A DNA stretch of 7,923 nt, taken from contig JBGVNP010000148.1 in the NCBI GenBank assembly GCA_045125655.1, positions 1 to 7,923 of the forward strand, given 5' to 3'. The position numbers were made by a program, and so were the translations under genes. Numbering within the stretch: the stretch's first letter is position 1; each line of letters begins with the position of its first letter. This stretch comes from RGIG4608 sp045125655 (GTDB lineage Bacteria > Bacillota > Clostridia > Oscillospirales > CAG-272). A model generated the notes under the pieces. The model searched no databases and was not told the origin of the DNA. It saw only the letters and a list, made by a program, of their open reading frames with translations. This document shows, one piece after another, positions 5,430 through 7,923 of the stretch.

Positions 5430-6557
5430 ATGAAAAACCAAATAATGATTATAGCCAACGATACAACTTACGTTTATAATTTGAGGCGAGAAACTATAGA
5501 GCGCTTAATAGAAATGGGGTATGGCGTTACTATCGTATCAGAAATAATTATGCACGAGGAAGCTCTTGTGGACTTGGGCTGTCAGATAGTTCATTTGAGC
5601 ACGTCGCGTCATAGCACAAATCCTTTGAACGACGCTAAGTTGTTTTTTCAATATTTGAAAATATTGAAAAAATATAAGCCCGACGTTGTGTTAAGCTTTA
5701 ATATCAAACCCAATGTATATGGCGGGTTTGCATGCAAACTCATGGGGATTCCCTGTCTCGCAAATATAACAGGACTGGGAACGGCGTTGGAGATCCCCAG
5801 TAAGATGCAAAAGTTGACAACGATACTCTACAAAATAGGAGTTTCAGGGGCAGAATGTGTGTTCTTTCAGAATTCTGAAAATGAACAATTTTTCCGTGAC
5901 AAAAAAATACTTTCAAAAAAATCAAGGACAATTTTACTCCCTGGATCGGGCGTGAGCCTTGTTTCTCATCCCGCATTGCCTTATCCAACAGATAACAAAA
6001 TACACTTTTTATTTGTTGCGAGAATATTGAAGGAGAAGGGAATAGACCAATATTTAAGCGTCGCTGAACACTTCGTATCAAAAAGAGATGATGTTGTATT
6101 CCATATTTGTGGAGGATGTGACGACCCTAAATACGAAAAAACACTGGATGATGCACAAAAACGTGGCATTATTGAGTATCATGGACAGCAGAAGGATATG
6201 ATTCCATTCTTAAAACAAGCAGCTTGCATAGTTCATCCTTCTTATTACCCGGAGGGAATGAGTAACGTTTTGTTGGAAGCGGCAGCGAGCGCTAGACCTG
6301 TTATCGCAACTGATCGTAGTGGATGCCGAGAGACCGTTGATGACGGCATCAGCGGATATATAGTTCCCATAAAGCAGACTCAACCCATCATAGATGCGTT
6401 GGAAAAATTCCTTTCGCTTTCCTACGAGCAAAGGCGTGATATGGGCCTTTCGGGCAGAGAAAAGATGGCAAGAGAATTTGATAGACAAATTATAGTAGAG
6501 GCATACGCTGAACAAATTTTGATTACATTGGAAAGAAAGAGTATAAATAGAAAATGA
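5430..6557 (+). CDS. GT4-family glycosyltransferase (PglA-like)
   Basis: A retaining GT-B glycosyltransferase of 375 residues, expected to add the second or a later sugar to the lipid-linked repeat unit on the cytoplasmic face. The N-terminal domain opens with a beta strand (MKNQIMIIAND) and has SFNIKPNVYGGFACKLMGIP (89-108) and ANITGLGTALE (111-121), features of Gal/GalNAc-type transferases. The C-terminal domain has FLFVARILKEKG with phosphate-binding Arg198 and Lys203, and the EX7E motif in EGMSNVLLE (Glu275, Glu283). The start is ATG 5430, since GGAGG at 5416-5420 lies 9 nt upstream. The earlier ATG at 5425 gives a two-residue peptide, and an in-frame extension upstream would overlap the transferase gene. 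It lies 31 bp after the transferase stop and ends in an ATGA overlap with the next gene. The sugar is inferred, not read. Confidence 0.9.
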   Translation: MKNQIMIIANDTTYVYNLRRETIERLIEMGYGVTIVSEIIMHEEALVDLGCQIVHLSTSRHSTNPLNDAKLFFQYLKILKKYKPDVVLSFNIKPNVYGGFACKLMGIPCLANITGLGTALEIPSKMQKLTTILYKIGVSGAECVFFQNSENEQFFRDKKILSKKSRTILLPGSGVSLVSHPALPYPTDNKIHFLFVARILKEKGIDQYLSVAEHFVSKRDDVVFHICGGCDDPKYEKTLDDAQKRGIIEYHGQQKDMIPFLKQAACIVHPSYYPEGMSNVLLEAAASARPVIATDRSGCRETVDDGISGYIVPIKQTQPIIDALEKFLSLSYEQRRDMGLSGREKMAREFDRQIIVEAYAEQILITLERKSINRK

Positions 6558-7657
6558 CAAGAGTTTTGCACTATATAGGCAGTCTTAATTTTGGTGGTTC
6601 GCAATCATTCGTAATGGAGCTTTATCGAAAGATCGATAGGACTAAGGTGCAATTTGATTTCGTGGTATTTCCTGATGAAAGCGGAGGTATAGAAGATGAA
6701 ATAATCGCTCTTGGAGGCAAAATCTTCGTTTGCCCGCGATATTCGGGAAAAAATCATTTTGAATTTTGCAAATGGTGGAAAAGCTTTTTGAGTGATCACC
6801 CCGAATATCATATAGTTCACGGTCATGTTCGCAGTTGTGCATCAATTTATTTGTCAATAGCAAAAAGAGCGGGGCTTGTCACTGTTGCACACAGTCATAG
6901 CACTTCTAACGGGAGAGGCATTTCTTCCGTTGTCAAGGCTGTGCTTCAGTTGCCTATCCGACATATAGCAGACCATCTCTTTTCATGCTCCGATGTTGCC
7001 GGAGTATGGCTTTATGGCAAGAAGGCCTCCCAATCTTATAAGTATAAGATGGTGCCCAACTGCGTGGATATTGACCGCTTTGCATACACAAAGCAAGATA
7101 GACAAGCTGTGCGAGATGAGTTTGAAATTTCTGACGATTCATTGGTGATAGGACATGTTGGAAGATTTCACGAGGCGAAAAATCACGAAAGGCTTGTAAA
7201 TATATTTGCTTCCGTGTTGAAAAACAATAGCAAAGCAAGGCTTTTGCTCGTTGGAGATGGAGAGCTGAGAGCTGCGACCGAACAATTGTGTAAAGAGCTT
7301 GGGATATACGAAAAAACAATTTTCGTAGGAGCTCAGGCCGAACCGGCAAGATTTTACAGTGCAATGGATGTGTTCCTATTTCCGTCCAAGTGGGAAGGAT
7401 TGCCATTGAGTGTCGTTGAGGCGCAGTCGTCAGGACTGCCCTGCTTTGTTTCCGATGCGATAACGAAAAACGTGAAGCTAACCGATCTTGTAATGTATCT
7501 TTCTCTTGAACAATCGAATGAAGAATGGACGGAGAAAATTCTTGCTTACGCTAATGATTTGAGAGAGGGTGCGACAGAACAGAATCAAAGACAGCTGAAG
7601 CGCTTTGACAGCGCGGCAGTGGCACAAGAGATACAAGAGTTTTATTTGCGTTTGTAA
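6554..7657 (+). CDS. GT4-family glycosyltransferase (EpsF/CapM-like)
   Basis: A second GT-B retaining transferase, 367 residues. The N-terminal strand VLHYIGSLNFGGSQSFV carries the Gly-Gly (residues 14-15) loop that often faces the donor or acceptor. The C-terminal domain has HVGRFHEAKN, with Arg204 and Lys209 in the usual donor-phosphate positions, LLVGDGEL (231-238), and the EX7E motif EGLPLSVVE (Glu281, Glu289). Its ATG overlaps the previous stop by 4 bp (ATGA). The DNA before it has no good Shine-Dalgarno, so it is probably translated by coupling to the upstream gene. It should extend the same oligosaccharide. No signal peptide or membrane segment is visible, as expected for a membrane-associated cytoplasmic enzyme. 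Donor and linkage are unknown. Confidence 0.9.
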   Translation: MTRVLHYIGSLNFGGSQSFVMELYRKIDRTKVQFDFVVFPDESGGIEDEIIALGGKIFVCPRYSGKNHFEFCKWWKSFLSDHPEYHIVHGHVRSCASIYLSIAKRAGLVTVAHSHSTSNGRGISSVVKAVLQLPIRHIADHLFSCSDVAGVWLYGKKASQSYKYKMVPNCVDIDRFAYTKQDRQAVRDEFEISDDSLVIGHVGRFHEAKNHERLVNIFASVLKNNSKARLLLVGDGELRAATEQLCKELGIYEKTIFVGAQAEPARFYSAMDVFLFPSKWEGLPLSVVEAQSSGLPCFVSDAITKNVKLTDLVMYLSLEQSNEEWTEKILAYANDLREGATEQNQRQLKRFDSAAVAQEIQEFYLRL

Positions 7658-7774
7658 TTTATCATGCTAAATTTCTGATGTCTCCACCGACTGTGTGGAT
7701 AAGAATTAAAGCAGCTTGTCGTAAAATTGTCAAAAGAACTAAGCGTAATAGTTGATTTATAGGAGGGACTTGTT
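7658..7774 (+). other. 117-bp gap between glycosyltransferase genes
   Basis: No open frame, terminator or clear promoter. A short TCCAC/GTGGA stem (around 7684-7700) lacks a T-run. A TTGTCA at 7727 is followed by no recognisable -10. The next gene's AGGAGGG (7761-7767) ends this gap. Read-through from the upstream genes is the simplest view. Confidence 0.45.
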
Positions 7775-7923
7775 TTGCAAAATACAAAAGGCGAGCCGTC
7801 AAGGAAAATTATGTTCTATATAAATACCTTGGGCAGAGGCGGCGCAGAACGCGTAATATTGCAGCTGGCAGATCGCTTTAGCAAGGAGGACTGCAGTTCT
7901 ATTGTGGTAACGTCCTTTGTCTG
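7775..7923 (+). CDS. N-terminus of a third glycosyltransferase (GT4-like), cut by window end
   Basis: The frame opens at TTG 7775, 8 nt after AGGAGG (7761-7766), giving MQNTKGEPSRKIMFYINT and continuing open to the edge (49 codons). An in-frame ATG at 7811 is possible but has no good site. Residues 13-35 read IMFYINTLGRGGAERVILQLA: a beta strand followed by the G-x-GG-AE loop seen at the N-terminus of many GT4 and GT1 glycosyltransferases. This fits a further sugar-adding step in the same operon. Only the N-terminal portion is visible, so the family call rests on this motif and the context. Confidence 0.72.
   Translation, partial: MQNTKGEPSRKIMFYINTLGRGGAERVILQLADRFSKEDCSSIVVTSFV

Noticed and set aside
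6954..7406. 150-residue minus-strand frame
   Set aside because: It is antisense to the central part of a well-supported GT4 gene and has no domain signature.

Overview
The window looks like a low-to-mid GC chromosome of a Gram-positive Firmicute, most likely an anaerobic Clostridia-type bacterium. The evidence is strong GGAGG-type ribosome binding sites, sigma-A-like promoters (TTGACA/TATAAT), several TTG starts and codon use mixed between AT-rich and moderate GC genes. No rRNA, tRNA or other marker fixes the taxon, so this is an inference.

Left third (1-2514): a restriction-modification locus. Three genes lie on the minus strand in the order M2 (SPPY-type amino-methyltransferase), M1 (DPPY-type amino-methyltransferase) and then a third gene that runs off the left edge. 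Consecutive genes overlap by 14 bp, and the second and third both seem to start at TTG. The third gene is probably the cognate restriction endonuclease; it is visible only when read from the TTG at 475 and has no ATG near its start. Two amino-methyltransferases with different motif IV types are the usual arrangement for an asymmetric (type IIS) recognition site, as in MboII. A 99-residue helix-turn-helix regulator is transcribed divergently. The shared intergenic region has a near-perfect minus-strand promoter and a plus-strand promoter, and the same 12-bp operator-like dyad (ACGCA-AA-TGCGT) lies in the -35/-10 spacer of each. This suggests one regulator switching both the operon and its own gene.

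Middle (2515-3994): a bidirectional rho-independent terminator separates the regulator from a convergent minus-strand gene. That gene encodes a two-pass membrane protein with a Gly-rich N-terminus, a TPM-like extracytoplasmic domain and an Asn-rich tail. A 389-bp intergenic region follows. It holds the divergent promoters of this protein and of the rightward operon, plus a leader of about 150 nt with two small hairpins and an open frame that ends in an ATGA overlap with the next gene.

Right half (3995-7923): the start of an exopolysaccharide/capsule biosynthesis operon on the plus strand. It has a membrane polyprenyl-phosphate sugar-1-phosphate transferase (WbaP/CpsE-like, the initiating step) and two GT4 glycosyltransferases joined by a 4-bp ATGA overlap. 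After a 117-bp gap there is the N-terminus of a third GT4-like glycosyltransferase, cut by the window end. Together they would load the first sugar on undecaprenyl phosphate and extend the repeat unit at the inner membrane face.

The most interesting part is the R-M locus: its symmetrical two-promoter operator design, its overlapping TTG-started genes and an endonuclease candidate whose family I cannot name.
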